64,000 nucleotides of DNA from Desulfomonile sp963700305 (GTDB lineage Bacteria; Desulfobacterota; Desulfomonilia; Desulfomonilales; Desulfomonilaceae): the NCBI GenBank assembly GCA_963700305.1, contig CAVOXB010000022.1, positions 124,001-188,000 of the forward strand, given 5' to 3'. Below, piece after piece: positions 39,350-48,339 of the stretch. The notes under the pieces were generated by a model. The model worked only from the letters and a program-made list of their open reading frames with translations, was not told the origin of the DNA and made no database searches. The position numbers and the translations under genes are program-made. Within the stretch, counting starts at the first letter, position 1. Each line of letters opens with the position of its first letter.

Positions 39350-40810
39350 TTATCTGGTCTCAAGCCTGTAATTGGGAGCCTCTTTTGTTATGACCACATC
39401 ATGTACGTGAGATTCTTTTAACCCGGCCGCTGTGATCTTCACGAACCGGGCTTTTTCTCTCAGCTCTTGCAGATTGTGGGCACCGAGATAACCCATTCCA
39501 GACTGGAGGCCACCGATGAGCTGATTTATGGAATGCGCCAGAGGGCCCTTGGCAGGGACCATGCCCACAATTCCCTCCGGAACGAGTTTATTCTCGCTGA
39601 CTCCCTCATGCTGGCCGTAACGGTCCCTGGAACCTTCTCGCATGGCTTCCAGCGACCCCATGCCTCTATAGGACTTGTAAGACCTGCCCTGATATAGAAC
39701 CGTTTCACCGGGACTTTCATCGGTTCCCGCAAGCAGCCCTCCGATCATTATCGTGTGAGATCCCGCGGCAAGGGCTTTGGTAATATCACCTGAGAACTTG
39801 ACACCTCCATCCGCGATCAGAGGCACTCCAAGCTTCTTTGCTGCTGCAGCGCAATCCAATATTGCGCTCATTTGAGGAACACCTACGCCTGCTACTATTC
39901 GGGTGGTGCAAATTGACCCCGGCCCCACTCCGATCTTAACGCCGTCGGCACCGGCTTTGACGAGGGCTTCCACGGCCTCTCCGTTGGCTACATTTCCCGC
40001 GATCACCTGAACAGCCCCGAAATTCTTCTTAATGATCCGGATTGTCTCGATGACGTTCTTAGAATGACCGTGAGACGTGTCCACCACGATTACGTCAACG
40101 CCCCTTTTCAAAAGGGCTGAGACCCGTTCTTCGCGATCGGGTCCAACACCGACCCCAGCTCCTACTCGCAGGCGTCCCAGCGGGTCCTTGGCTGAATCCG
40201 GATACATTATTGCTTTCTGGATGTCCTTTATGGTGATAAGCCCCTTCAGACGGTGGTTTTTGTCCACAACCAGGAGTTTCTCGATCCGGTGCTTGTGAAG
40301 CAGCGCCTTGCATTCTTCGATGCCGATGTTTTCGGTTACCGTTATGAGGTTCTCCTTGGTCATGACCTCTTCCACTTTGAGGTCCATATTTTCCACAAAA
40401 CGGAGGTCCCTGTTGGTGAGAATTCCTTTTAAATAACCGTTTACCGTCACAGGAACGCCGGAGATATGGTATTTCTTCATGATCTGGAGGGCATCGGATA
40501 TGCGTTGATCGGGATTTATCGTGATCGGATCGACTATCATGCCAGATTCAGATCGTTTTACCCTGTCCACTTCTCTGGCCTGGTCCTTTATTGCCAGATT
40601 TCTGTGGATAATCCCGATTCCTCCTTGCCGCGCCATGCCTATGGCCATCTCGGATTCTGTAACAGTATCCATGGCTGCACTCACCAGCGGTATATTAAGC
40701 GAAATTTCTCGGGTGAGCATTGTGCTGATTTCCACTTCTGAAGGAAGAACTTCGGAGTAACATGGCTCAAGAAGCACATCATCAAAAGTGAGAGATTCTC
40801 TGATTTCCAT
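39350..40810 (-). CDS. guaB: IMP dehydrogenase
   Basis: Oxidises IMP to XMP with NAD+, the first committed step to GMP. 486 residues. The catalytic barrel holds the Cys loop GVGPGSICTTRIV and the flap YKSYRGMGSLEAM; GADGVKIGVGPG is clear. A CBS pair occupies about residues 95-205 (KYHISGVPVTVNGYLKGILT). Length and all motifs are standard. guaA, the next enzyme of the pathway, is 21 kb away in this window instead of adjacent. Confidence 0.97.
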   Translation of the reverse strand: MEIRESLTFDDVLLEPCYSEVLPSEVEISTMLTREISLNIPLVSAAMDTVTESEMAIGMARQGGIGIIHRNLAIKDQAREVDRVKRSESGMIVDPITINPDQRISDALQIMKKYHISGVPVTVNGYLKGILTNRDLRFVENMDLKVEEVMTKENLITVTENIGIEECKALLHKHRIEKLLVVDKNHRLKGLITIKDIQKAIMYPDSAKDPLGRLRVGAGVGVGPDREERVSALLKRGVDVIVVDTSHGHSKNVIETIRIIKKNFGAVQVIAGNVANGEAVEALVKAGADGVKIGVGPGSICTTRIVAGVGVPQMSAILDCAAAAKKLGVPLIADGGVKFSGDITKALAAGSHTIMIGGLLAGTDESPGETVLYQGRSYKSYRGMGSLEAMREGSRDRYGQHEGVSENKLVPEGIVGMVPAKGPLAHSINQLIGGLQSGMGYLGAHNLQELREKARFVKITAAGLKESHVHDVVITKEAPNYRLETR

Positions 40811-40897
40811 CAGACGGTCTCCATTCCATAAAAGATATTATTTCACGAGCAATGTATCTTGACTACTTTGCAGGTAAAGCTATCTCGTGAGGGAAAG

Positions 40898-41800
40898 CTA
40901 CTGAACGGACGGGGCCTGCAGTATCCGCGAGCGTTCAGCCACTCTGTTGATTGCCGAAATGGACGATTCCATTAGCATATCCAAGACATTATCCCATTTT
41001 TTCTTTGGATACACTAGTTCCGGTTCGGTGGTGATCTTACTCAGGTCCGCAGTGATTTTCACTGCATCGTAGAAGTTGCCAATGGTGTCCACAAGTCCCA
41101 TTTCTTTTGCTTTTTCGCCGGTGAAGAACCTGCCGTCCGCGATTTCCCTGAGCTTGTCCTTGTCTATCTTACCTTCGCGTCCTTTTGCCACATCGGAGAT
41201 GAACTGTTCGTGTACCTCTGCGGCGAAGGTTTCCAGGATCTTGCGTTCCTCATCGCTTATTGGTCTGACTCCCGATCCGATGTCCTTATATTTGCCGGCT
41301 TTGATCACATTTACGTCCACGCCTATCTTTTCAATGACCTTATGAATGTCAGGCAGCATCATGATTACTCCAATGCTGCCCGTGATGGTTCCCTGCGAGC
41401 ACACGATGTTATCCGCGTTGCTTGCGATGTAGTATGCAGCGGAGGCTGCCACTGTTTCCATTGATATAACGACAGGTTTCTTTTTCTTGGTTTTGGCGAT
41501 TTCCCTGTAAATTTCCTGCGCGGGAGCCACTGCTCCGCCGGGAGAATTTACTCGGATAAGAATAGCTTTTATTGACGATTTTTTTCGGAATCTTCGAATT
41601 TGCTTCAGTATCTCGTCCGAGGACATCAAGGTGCCTTCTACAGTCACGATACCGATTTTATTTCCGCTCTCCAGAATACCAGCCCACGTTGATGCTTCTT
41701 TTTCATCTGAAAATATGGAAACAGCTATGCTCAACACTACGAAACCGACCACCAAGAAGGCGATGAACAAAATTGCCAAGCCGGTCCTGGACTTTTTCAT
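40898..41800 (-). CDS. sppA: Signal peptide peptidase SppA, short form
   Basis: A 300-residue membrane-anchored serine protease with one N-terminal TM helix (about residues 8-30). VNSPGGAVAPAQEIY, the nucleophile region ETVAASAAYYIAS (Ser) and VIKAGKYKDIGS (general-base Lys) are in order. It matches the Bacillus-type half-length form and should act as an oligomer to degrade leftover signal peptides. Spaced about 90 bases after guaB on the same strand. Confidence 0.93.
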   Translation of the reverse strand: MKKSRTGLAILFIAFLVVGFVVLSIAVSIFSDEKEASTWAGILESGNKIGIVTVEGTLMSSDEILKQIRRFRKKSSIKAILIRVNSPGGAVAPAQEIYREIAKTKKKKPVVISMETVAASAAYYIASNADNIVCSQGTITGSIGVIMMLPDIHKVIEKIGVDVNVIKAGKYKDIGSGVRPISDEERKILETFAAEVHEQFISDVAKGREGKIDKDKLREIADGRFFTGEKAKEMGLVDTIGNFYDAVKITADLSKITTEPELVYPKKKWDNVLDMLMESSISAINRVAERSRILQAPSVQ

Positions 41801-42410
41801 TAGAGTGTCTCCCGTGGCTCAATCAGCTGAGATATCAATAAATTGACCGGTCAATTCACCGAAGATCCCCAACATTAACAGAATTCCCCCTCCCCCGCAA
41901 GATACCGGCAGCAACGAATTCTGGACTTCCTACGGGCCCTATTGATTCTTAGTATTGTAAGACATTAGCCTGATCAATGAATCTGTGATTGAGCATAGAC
42001 AACTGTTGCCATGCAATATTATAGGAGAGTAGGCAAATCAATCCCCAAGTCCGATATTTGTATCTATATCATTTGCCAAAATTATTGTCCGATTGAGGAA
42101 AGAACAATTCGTAGGTGCCGGCCTCCGCGCCGGCATATCTTTCAAAATTAGCAATGATATCTATATAATGGGCCGGCAGGGACGCCGGCCCCTACGAATT
42201 TGTTTATGTCCGAGTGTGGGATAAGCGCCCAAATTCTTGGCAATCACTATAATGTGTGGCACCTTAGAAAAGCTAGGGTTGTGTTGACAATGCATCAAAA
42301 CAAAAGAGCAGTGTCAATGCTCACATCTTGAGGACAGAATAAATTGTCGCGCCACTTGGGATGACCACACGCTGAGACCTTTGGTCTTTGTTGCCGCGTC
42401 TCGCAAGATC
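41801..42410. other. gene-free stretch around repeat copy C
   Basis: About 0.6 kb. It contains the palindromic element at 42106-42200. The remainder is AT-rich and shows no gene. Confidence 0.45.
42106..42200. repeat. Palindromic element, copy C (complete)
   Basis: AATTCGTAGGTGCCGGC at the left end is mirrored by GCCGGC-CCCTACGAATT at the right end, giving a terminal inverted repeat of about 17 bases around an AT-rich middle. A left-half relative occurs at 50621-50690 (same AATTCGTAGGTGCCGGCCTC start and CATATCTTT). A similar 20-base flank (TGTCC-ATTG) precedes both copies. Confidence 0.8.
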
Positions 42411-42713
42411 TCACCCGCATCCGCAAGCCGAAGACGTATCTCGTTCCACACGATGAGTGAGAGCAATTCCATCTGAGGTATGGGATAGAAGACCAGCCTT
42501 TTCTATCGTGTCCAGGATTTTCTGACAGACGTCCCAGTCCATGCCAAGATACAGCGGAAGCATTCGCTTGTAATCCTCCAGTCCGTCGCTGGCATCGAGG
42601 GAGTACAAGGTCATGACCACCTGCTTATGGATAACATCCAAAATAGGGTTTGACATCAGTTGCTGAATATTTTCATCGTTCATTACAATAAGGCTTACCC
42701 CGTCTGTGCACAT
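42411..42713 (-). CDS. Small conserved hypothetical protein ending in CGCG
   Basis: A 100-residue soluble helical protein (MNDENIQQLMSNPILDVIHK begins at an internal ATG 42680; the first ATG is 42713 with GAGG upstream). It ends SACGCG. A winged-helix-like stretch (WDVCQKILDTIEKAGLLSHT) could bind nucleic acid. I do not recognise the family. The TGA after CGCG is read as a normal stop. Confidence 0.6.
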   Translation of the reverse strand: MCTDGVSLIVMNDENIQQLMSNPILDVIHKQVVMTLYSLDASDGLEDYKRMLPLYLGMDWDVCQKILDTIEKAGLLSHTSDGIALTHRVERDTSSACGCG

Positions 42714-42998
42714 GCGAAAACCTCACGCGATTTTTATTATACTTCAGGTTAAATCACCATCCGCTGTTCGTCTACCCTCAGCAGAATTTTAGCACGAGTT
42801 TTTTCAATTTTCTCGTCAAGATTTGGATGGTGACTTCCAGGAATGACCGGCATCCTATCGGTCATTCCTTTGATCGTTAGCTTCGCAAGCGATGCAGTTC
42901 TTCGCTCTTCGCATCCTATCAAGGCTTGGTCATTGATTCGAAAACGCAAAAACCGAAAAACATGCACCACCCGGAAAGAACTTTCGAGAAAAAAGCCT

Positions 42999-43580
42999 CT
43001 ACGGCTCTATTTTCGTCCCGAGCACTCGCAAAAATTTTGCCAACCAGTCAGGATGAGCAGGCCACGCGGGGGCAGTGACAAGGTTGCCGTCCACATGGGC
43101 CTTGTCCAGAGGAATGTCCATCCATCTGCCGCCCGCGATGTTTACGTCCGGCCCTACGGCTGGATATGCGCTGCAGGATTTGCCTGAAACCACTCCGGCG
43201 GCAGCGAGCACCTGCGCACCGTGACAAATGGCAGCTATGGGCTTACCGGCAGCTGCGAAATGTTGCACTATTTTGATAACATTCTGATCGAGGCGAATGT
43301 ATTCCGGGGCCCGACCGCCGGGAATAACCAGCGCATCGTAAGTCTCGGCTTTCACCTCGTCAAACGTGGCGTTCAGGGTGAAATTGTGGCCGCGTTTTTC
43401 ACTGTACGTCTGATCGCCTTCGAAATCATGAATGGCTGTCCTAACAATCTCTCCCTGTTTTTTTCCAGGGCAAACCGCGTGAACTTCATGACCGACCATG
43501 AGCAGCGCTTGGAACGGTACCATTAGCTCATAGTCTTCCACATAGTCGCCCACCAGCATCAAAATCTTTTTGATTCCCAT
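42999..43580 (-). CDS. DJ-1/PfpI-family protein
   Basis: A 193-residue DJ-1/PfpI fold protein with nucleophile elbow AAICHGAQVLAAAG (Cys) and VIPGGRAPEYIRLD. The opening KKILMLVGDYVEDYELMVP has the conserved Glu next to the Cys. Relatives include intracellular proteases, glyoxalases and deglycases; which one cannot be told. SD GGAGG sits just before the ATG (AAAGAGGAGGAAAACC on the minus strand). No partner gene. Confidence 0.9.
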   Translation of the reverse strand: MGIKKILMLVGDYVEDYELMVPFQALLMVGHEVHAVCPGKKQGEIVRTAIHDFEGDQTYSEKRGHNFTLNATFDEVKAETYDALVIPGGRAPEYIRLDQNVIKIVQHFAAAGKPIAAICHGAQVLAAAGVVSGKSCSAYPAVGPDVNIAGGRWMDIPLDKAHVDGNLVTAPAWPAHPDWLAKFLRVLGTKIEP

Positions 43581-43662
43581 GGTTTTCCTCCTCTTTCTGG
43601 AATGACCGAATTAGCTCATGAATCAGTCCTGAAACAGCCCCCGCAAAGTGATGCTCCACAAC

Positions 43663-44388
43663 TCATTTAGACTTGCCAACAAAGGCCCTAAAAGCTTCGT
43701 AGCTTTCAGGCGTTCCGATGTCGAAAAAAGGCTTGTCCTGGCGCAGACCGAACATTCCACCTGTGTGCAAGAATTTTGTAAATACATCCTGCTCCATGGA
43801 ATATGACCCTTCAGGGAGACTGGCTATGAAATCCGCAGAAAGCAACGACAGACCTGCGTTTATCAGGCCGCGGCCCTCGGACTGCCTTTTTTCAGCAAAA
43901 CCTGTAACCCGCGAGTCATCGTCTAGTATTACGGCGCCGTAGCGGCTTATGTCCTCCACTTCGTAAACTGAAAGCGTTACTTGAGCTTGCTTTTCCACAT
44001 GAAACCTATGAAACTCGTCCAGATCGGCATCGAAAAAAGTATCACCATTGACCAACAGAGTCGGATCCGAGGCGAGCCGTTCCGCGTTCTTCACTGCGCC
44101 TCCAGTCCCTAACGGAACTTCCTCTCTAGAATATCTGACGTTTATTTCATTTCGGTTAAGACAACGGAAATGGTTTTCGATTTGCTCACTCTTGAATCCT
44201 GTCAGGAGAACGAATTCACGCACTCCCTTGGATGCTAGCGAATCAATTAATATTTCCAGAAATGGCGCATCCCCGATGGCAGCCATGGGTTTAGGTCTGT
44301 CTGACACAAGCTGGCGAAGCCTGAGTCCCAATCCTCCCGCCAAAATAAAAGCTCTAAAGGGAAGCTCTATCTTTTTCGTGCTCATCAT
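43663..44388 (-). CDS. Sugar-phosphate nucleotidyltransferase (HddC/RmlA-like)
   Basis: A 241-residue nucleotidyltransferase with the activation motif LAGGLGLRLRQLVSDRPKPM (N-terminal) and VNGDTFFDADL (metal Asp). GTGGAVKNAE and INAGLSLL are typical of the D-glycero-D-manno-heptose-1-phosphate guanylyltransferase and mannose-1-phosphate branch. It likely makes an NDP-sugar for the envelope. ATG 44388 (or 44385) overlaps the end of the ThiF-like gene by about 35 bases, indicating coupled translation. Confidence 0.87.
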   Translation of the reverse strand: MMSTKKIELPFRAFILAGGLGLRLRQLVSDRPKPMAAIGDAPFLEILIDSLASKGVREFVLLTGFKSEQIENHFRCLNRNEINVRYSREEVPLGTGGAVKNAERLASDPTLLVNGDTFFDADLDEFHRFHVEKQAQVTLSVYEVEDISRYGAVILDDDSRVTGFAEKRQSEGRGLINAGLSLLSADFIASLPEGSYSMEQDVFTKFLHTGGMFGLRQDKPFFDIGTPESYEAFRAFVGKSK

Positions 44389-45133
44389 TCAAGTTTCCGC
44401 AAATGCACCCAGGATCGGCACTGATAGGAGCAATGTGGAAGCAATTCCGCCATACGTCCAAAACGAGTAGGCCAGAAAGAATATCTTTCTCTCGGCCAAC
44501 GAGTATTTTCAAAGCTTCCGTCACTTCCAGGGAAGCCACGGTGGCCGCAGCAGAAGACAACACCCCCACTGAAGAAGCCCGAGGGTGATCATCCACGGCT
44601 TCAGGGTCCGGCCACAGACACCTGAGACAAGGGGTCTTGCCGGGAATTATGGTCATGATATTCCCGATGGTCTCAACCGCTCCGCCGAAAACATAGGGTA
44701 TTCGCCGAGCAAGTATTACGTCATTGATGAAATACCGGGCACGTATGTTATCAAGCGCGTCCACCACTATATCCACATCAGCGCAAAGCGCTTCGACGTT
44801 CTCCGGCCCAATGAGCTCATTGACCGCGTCGATTTCCACCGATGAGTTTGCCGCCCTGAGATGCAAAGCAGCGGCCTGTGCCTTCGAGAGCCCGGCATCA
44901 ACATCTGCCTCGTCGGTCAGGAATTGTCTATGAAGATTGTGCAGTTCCGGCGAATCGTGATCAACTATGCGAAGAAAACCCACGCCAGCCCGGGCCAGCA
45001 TCATTGAGGCCATTGATCCAAGGGCACCGAGGCCTGCGACCAGGACCCTGGCTTTTTCGATCTTTTTCTGGCCGTCCTCTCCGATGACTTTGAGAAGCAT
45101 ATGACGGCTGTATCTGGGTATCGGGGGCTCCAT
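44354..45133 (-). CDS. ThiF/MoeB/HesA-family E1-like adenylyltransferase
   Basis: About 259 residues. Dinucleotide loop AGLGALGSMASMMLARAGVG and ILARRIPYVFGGAV form the adenylation domain. NLHRQFLT holds the conserved Arg, and the zinc cysteines are in PCLRCLWPDP and GCICGN. It activates the C-terminal Gly of a ubiquitin-like sulfur carrier (ThiS, MoaD type). No carrier gene is adjacent, so thiamine, molybdopterin or another product is open. ATG 45133 preferred over TTG 45139. Confidence 0.88.
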   Translation of the reverse strand: MEPPIPRYSRHMLLKVIGEDGQKKIEKARVLVAGLGALGSMASMMLARAGVGFLRIVDHDSPELHNLHRQFLTDEADVDAGLSKAQAAALHLRAANSSVEIDAVNELIGPENVEALCADVDIVVDALDNIRARYFINDVILARRIPYVFGGAVETIGNIMTIIPGKTPCLRCLWPDPEAVDDHPRASSVGVLSSAAATVASLEVTEALKILVGREKDILSGLLVLDVWRNCFHIAPISADPGCICGNLNDEHEKDRASL

Positions 45134-45290
45134 GCTCAACCCCGAAAAGAAACGTAGGGGCTTTAAATCAGCCTATCGCCGTTTGTCGATTAAGTCAACT
45201 TTGGACTTGCCTTATGTTTTCGGCGCAGTGTAACAATGAGATCTGAATAAACAGGCAAGCAAATTCATCTCGAAAATGAGAAGGCAATAA

Positions 45291-46331
45291 ATGCTTCAAG
45301 AGAAAACCAAAGTCACGGTCATAGGCGCGGGAGCAATCGGCGGTGTGACCGCTGCGTTCCTCGCCAAAGCAGGATGGGACGTGGAAATCGTCTGCAGACA
45401 CAAAGAAATAAAGGAGCAATGCACAAATCCGGGATTGCACGTAACCGGAATCAGGGGTGATTTCGTTGTTCCAGTGAATGCATTGGAACAAATCAGCGAT
45501 TTGTCAGCACCTTTGGATACGGTGCTTCTTGCCACCAAGGCCACTGATTGCATTCACGCTGCCAAGGAATTGCTGCCCTTGCTCTCGCCAGATTCATGCG
45601 TGGTGTCTCTACAAAATGGAATTTGTGAGGAAGCCCTGGCGGAAGTTTTGGGCAGGAACAGGGTCATAGGATGCGTGGTGGTATGGGGTGCTTCAATGCT
45701 AGGCCCCGCGAAGTTGGAAGTAACCTCCGACGGAGAATTCGTCATAGGAAATCTTGACGCAACCTCGGACGACCGACTACCCTTTCTTCGCCATATGCTG
45801 GGTGACGTTGTGCCGAACGCGCATAGCTCACAACATCATGGGCGAACTATATTCTAAACTGGTCATAAACTCGTGCATAAATTCTCTCGGCGCGGTCACC
45901 GGACTGACTCTGGGAAGTCTTCTCGCATCTCACCGGATACGATGCATCTTCATGGAATTGATGAGGGAAGCAATAGACGTTTCAGATGCGATGGGAATCA
46001 AGGTTGAGCCTGGCGGCGGAGGAAAGCTCGATTACTACAAATTCGTCTCAGGCGACGGCTTCTTGTCGAAGGTCAAGAGGCACGCGACTATACGATTAAT
46101 TGGATTCAGGTACAGGCGCATCAAATCGTCGAGTCTTCAGTCTCTGGAACCGGCAGACCCACCGAAGTGGATTATCTTAACGGATATATCTGCAGAAACG
46201 GAAATGAACACCAGGTTAATACTCCCGTGAATAACGCTATCGTCGCAATGATAAAAGAAATTGAAGCGGGAAAAAGGAAGATCGATCCGGAAAATCTCAA
46301 TGACCCTGTGTTAAAGAAGCTTATTCCCTGA
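45291..46331 (+). CDS. Ketopantoate reductase-family oxidoreductase (two frameshifts)
   Basis: Three frames make one PanE/ApbA-type protein of about 346 codons. N-terminal NADP loop VIGAGAIGGVTAAFLAKAG, LLATKATD and QNG are in the first frame. A shift near 45815-45830 leads to ELYSKLVINSCINSLGAVTG, the catalytic Lys/Asn segment. A second near 46080 gives NWIQVQAHQIVESSVSG and TGRPTEVDYLNGYI, and a stop at 46331. ATG 45291 lacks a perfect ribosome-binding site (GAAAATGAGAAGGC). Ketopantoate is the likely substrate, but related 2-oxoacid reductases share this layout. Confidence 0.82.
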
Positions 46332-46837
46332 AACGCGCAAATCCGAGCCCGAACAACGGTACCCGGATTTGGCAGAGAAAATGTGCTCGCCTGTTCACTC
46401 AATTCTAGCTCACAACTGCCCAAGGTCAATAGTCTTTCCTCTCAAATGTGAGAGACTTGATATGCATTTGACACATCTCCCGTGGCGCTGAATCGGGGTT
46501 CGCCGGATGACAAATTTTCCGCACAGCATAATTATCGAGGCCAATTACGGAATATGTAGGGCCGCTTTTTAGCCAAAAAAAAGCCCGTTCGAAAACGGGC
46601 CAAAGGAAGGATTAGGTTTGGTTTGTCGCTGGAGGTGAAAAAACCATTTTCTTAGATAGTTGTCAAGTTTTTTTAAATCAATCAATTAAAATAAATTCAG
46701 TTATTCAGCAGTTTCATAGCTTATCAACGTGTCATCATTATATATTTTACCGTATTGTCTCACGAGAGCCTGTTCAACGATAAACTATTTGAGAAGCCGA
46801 AAGGCCCCCCGTATACCCATAGCGACTGTGTCTCCGG
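46332..46837. other. gene-free stretch before IS110
   Basis: About 500 bases with one clear hairpin terminator at 46575-46600. The AT-rich stretch near 46660-46760 may include the IS110 right boundary. No other features. Confidence 0.45.
46575..46600 (-). terminator. Rho-independent terminator (minus strand)
   Basis: On the minus strand GCCCGTTTTCGAACGGGC folds into an 8-bp stem with a short loop and is followed by eight T's. It lies downstream of the IS110 transposase gene and can stop readthrough out of the element. Confidence 0.85.
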
Positions 46838-47779
46838 TCAAGTGGAAAGTTCCTGATACATGATTTTTTCCCTGATCATGGCGTTCAGGATGACCAGGAG
46901 TTTCCGCATGCAGGCGACTATCGCTACCTTGAACGGCTTTCCTGATGCCACGAGACGCTGATAGAAGGCCCGGAGTCTTTCGTTGCGCTTCACACCTGTG
47001 ATTGCGGCCATGTACAAAGCCTTGCGGACTGACTGGCGGCCCCCCATGATACTACGCTTGCCTCTCATGATGCCGCTGTCACGGTTGAACGGCGCCAGAC
47101 CCGCGAGACTGGTGATTTCAGCGCGACTTGCCTCGCCCAGCGGAGCCAGGTCTGCTATGAGTGTTCTCGCAGTGACTGGACCAACGCCGGGAACGCTCAG
47201 CAAGATTTCTTCCTTCTGACTCCAGATGGAGGAGTTCTTGATGGTCGTATCGAGATCCTGATCAATAGACCGAATTTCCTGATTCAGTGCCATGATGATG
47301 CGCTGAATGCTTTGGAGGACGAGCTCGGAGCGAGCATGATGGAGTCGGTTTTTTTCCGAGGCACGCTGCAGCACGAGCTGGCGGCGCCGGGCGACCAATT
47401 CCTTGATGGCTTGTTCCTCCTGATTGAGAATAGGCCTCACAGGAGGCCTCATGTCCTGTGCAAACCGAGCCAACACATAGGCATCGATGGAATCCGTTTT
47501 AGCCTGTTTTCCGAGTGCTCGGGCAAAGTTTCGGGCCTGCTTGGGGTTAACCACGGCAACGGGAAGTCCGGCTGAAGCAAACTCTGCGGCGAGTATGACT
47601 TCGTAACCGCCGGTTGCTTCCATGACGATTAACGCGGGGACCTCTTTCTTGAGACGTTCTACAAGCGCATCGAGGTCATCCGCAGTATTCCGACAGGAGA
47701 AGCGTACGCCTGACGGGAGCAGATGAATGTCCAGGCTGTCCTTAGCGATATCTATGCCGACGAAGATCTTTTCAGACAC
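46838..47779 (-). CDS. IS110-family transposase (DEDD recombinase)
   Basis: A 313-residue IS110 transposase. The N-terminal RuvC-like domain shows D9 (FVGIDIAKD), E60 (VMEATGGYE), D92 and D95 (AKTDSIDAYVLA). The C-terminal Tnp_20 domain has LSVPGVGPVTARTLIADLA and SIMGGRQSVRKALYMAA with the conserved Ser. It is complete and probably functional. IS110 elements insert by a recombinase guided by a structured RNA from the element's non-coding end and lack long terminal inverted repeats. Confidence 0.94.
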   Translation of the reverse strand: MSEKIFVGIDIAKDSLDIHLLPSGVRFSCRNTADDLDALVERLKKEVPALIVMEATGGYEVILAAEFASAGLPVAVVNPKQARNFARALGKQAKTDSIDAYVLARFAQDMRPPVRPILNQEEQAIKELVARRRQLVLQRASEKNRLHHARSELVLQSIQRIIMALNQEIRSIDQDLDTTIKNSSIWSQKEEILLSVPGVGPVTARTLIADLAPLGEASRAEITSLAGLAPFNRDSGIMRGKRSIMGGRQSVRKALYMAAITGVKRNERLRAFYQRLVASGKPFKVAIVACMRKLLVILNAMIREKIMYQELST

Positions 47780-48059
47780 GGGCGATGTCCCTCCCTTGTG
47801 GATACGGCCTCAGAAGGCCCAGCGACTGTTCGGGCTTTTCGCACGTCGGCTCCGGCGATCCAGCTATGGGACAGCCTTTGAAGGCCCAGGCTTTAACGAT
47901 CTGCCGGTCCGTTGTCTAGCTTTCTTCAGAAAACCAAACGGCCGTGCGACCCCCCTATACCAGCTAGTACCTGTGGGTGACCACCAGAACTTCCCTAGTC
48001 CCCTCCCTCGCTCGAAGCACTCTCGTCGAGAAGTACTTCTGGGGGGTATCATACAAGGA
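47780..48059 (-). ncRNA. Candidate bridge RNA region of the IS110 element
   Basis: In IS110-group elements (IS621 is the studied case) the segment upstream of the recombinase gene encodes a bridge RNA whose loops pair with donor and target DNA. This region is 280 bases, non-coding and rich in short self-complementary pieces, including GTGG-GTGA-CCAC and AGAAGTACTTCT. The RNA itself is inferred from family knowledge and position, not from a checked structure. Confidence 0.5.
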
Positions 48060-48286
48060 GTTAACAGCCTTGAGAACGCAGGGACATGGTGAAACATAGT
48101 ATTAGTAGCGGCCGGCGTCCCTGCCGGCCATCGTGGGCAAAGGAGCAACCGAATTCGCACGAAAACTTCACCTGTGTAGCGGAAAGACTTCCTCAATGGC
48201 GAGCGGATGAAGGCCGCTATCTGGCCGGCAGGGAACGCCGGCCGCCACTATAGAGACCCCAGACGGCCTTATTTCAACGACCATGG
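48060..48286 (-). repeat. Dispersed 0.22-kb element, copy B (inverted relative to A)
   Basis: Reverse complement of copy A at 38940-39163, starting GTTAACAGCC and ending near CCATGG. Differences are single bases plus short indels (for example GGGAACGCC for GGGACGCC). It touches the IS110 element directly. Confidence 0.85.
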
Positions 48287-48339
48287 CCCCGCCACCCTTC
48301 TACCAACTCCCATGGCGGATAGCGCCACAAGAGTTGGTA

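Larger units (their letters stand above)
46800..48059 (-). mobile_element. IS110-family insertion sequence (boundaries approximate)
   Basis: The transposase gene plus a 280-base non-coding region on its 5' side (47780-48059) bounded by repeat copy B. Long upstream and short downstream flanks fit the IS110 subgroup, not IS1111. Precise ends cannot be fixed without a second copy or an empty site. Confidence 0.7.

Noticed and set aside
38855..39371. ORFs sharing LLLCPRWPAGTPAATNTMF with a frame near 48.1 kb
   Set aside because: The similarity reflects the shared DNA repeat (copies A and B); the frames differ in their ends and lack start signals.
42411..42413. TGA after CGCG in the small hypothetical protein as Sec
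   Set aside because: Downstream translation (about 30 residues) matches nothing, and there is no hairpin at 15-25 nt. CGCG is a plausible natural C-terminus.
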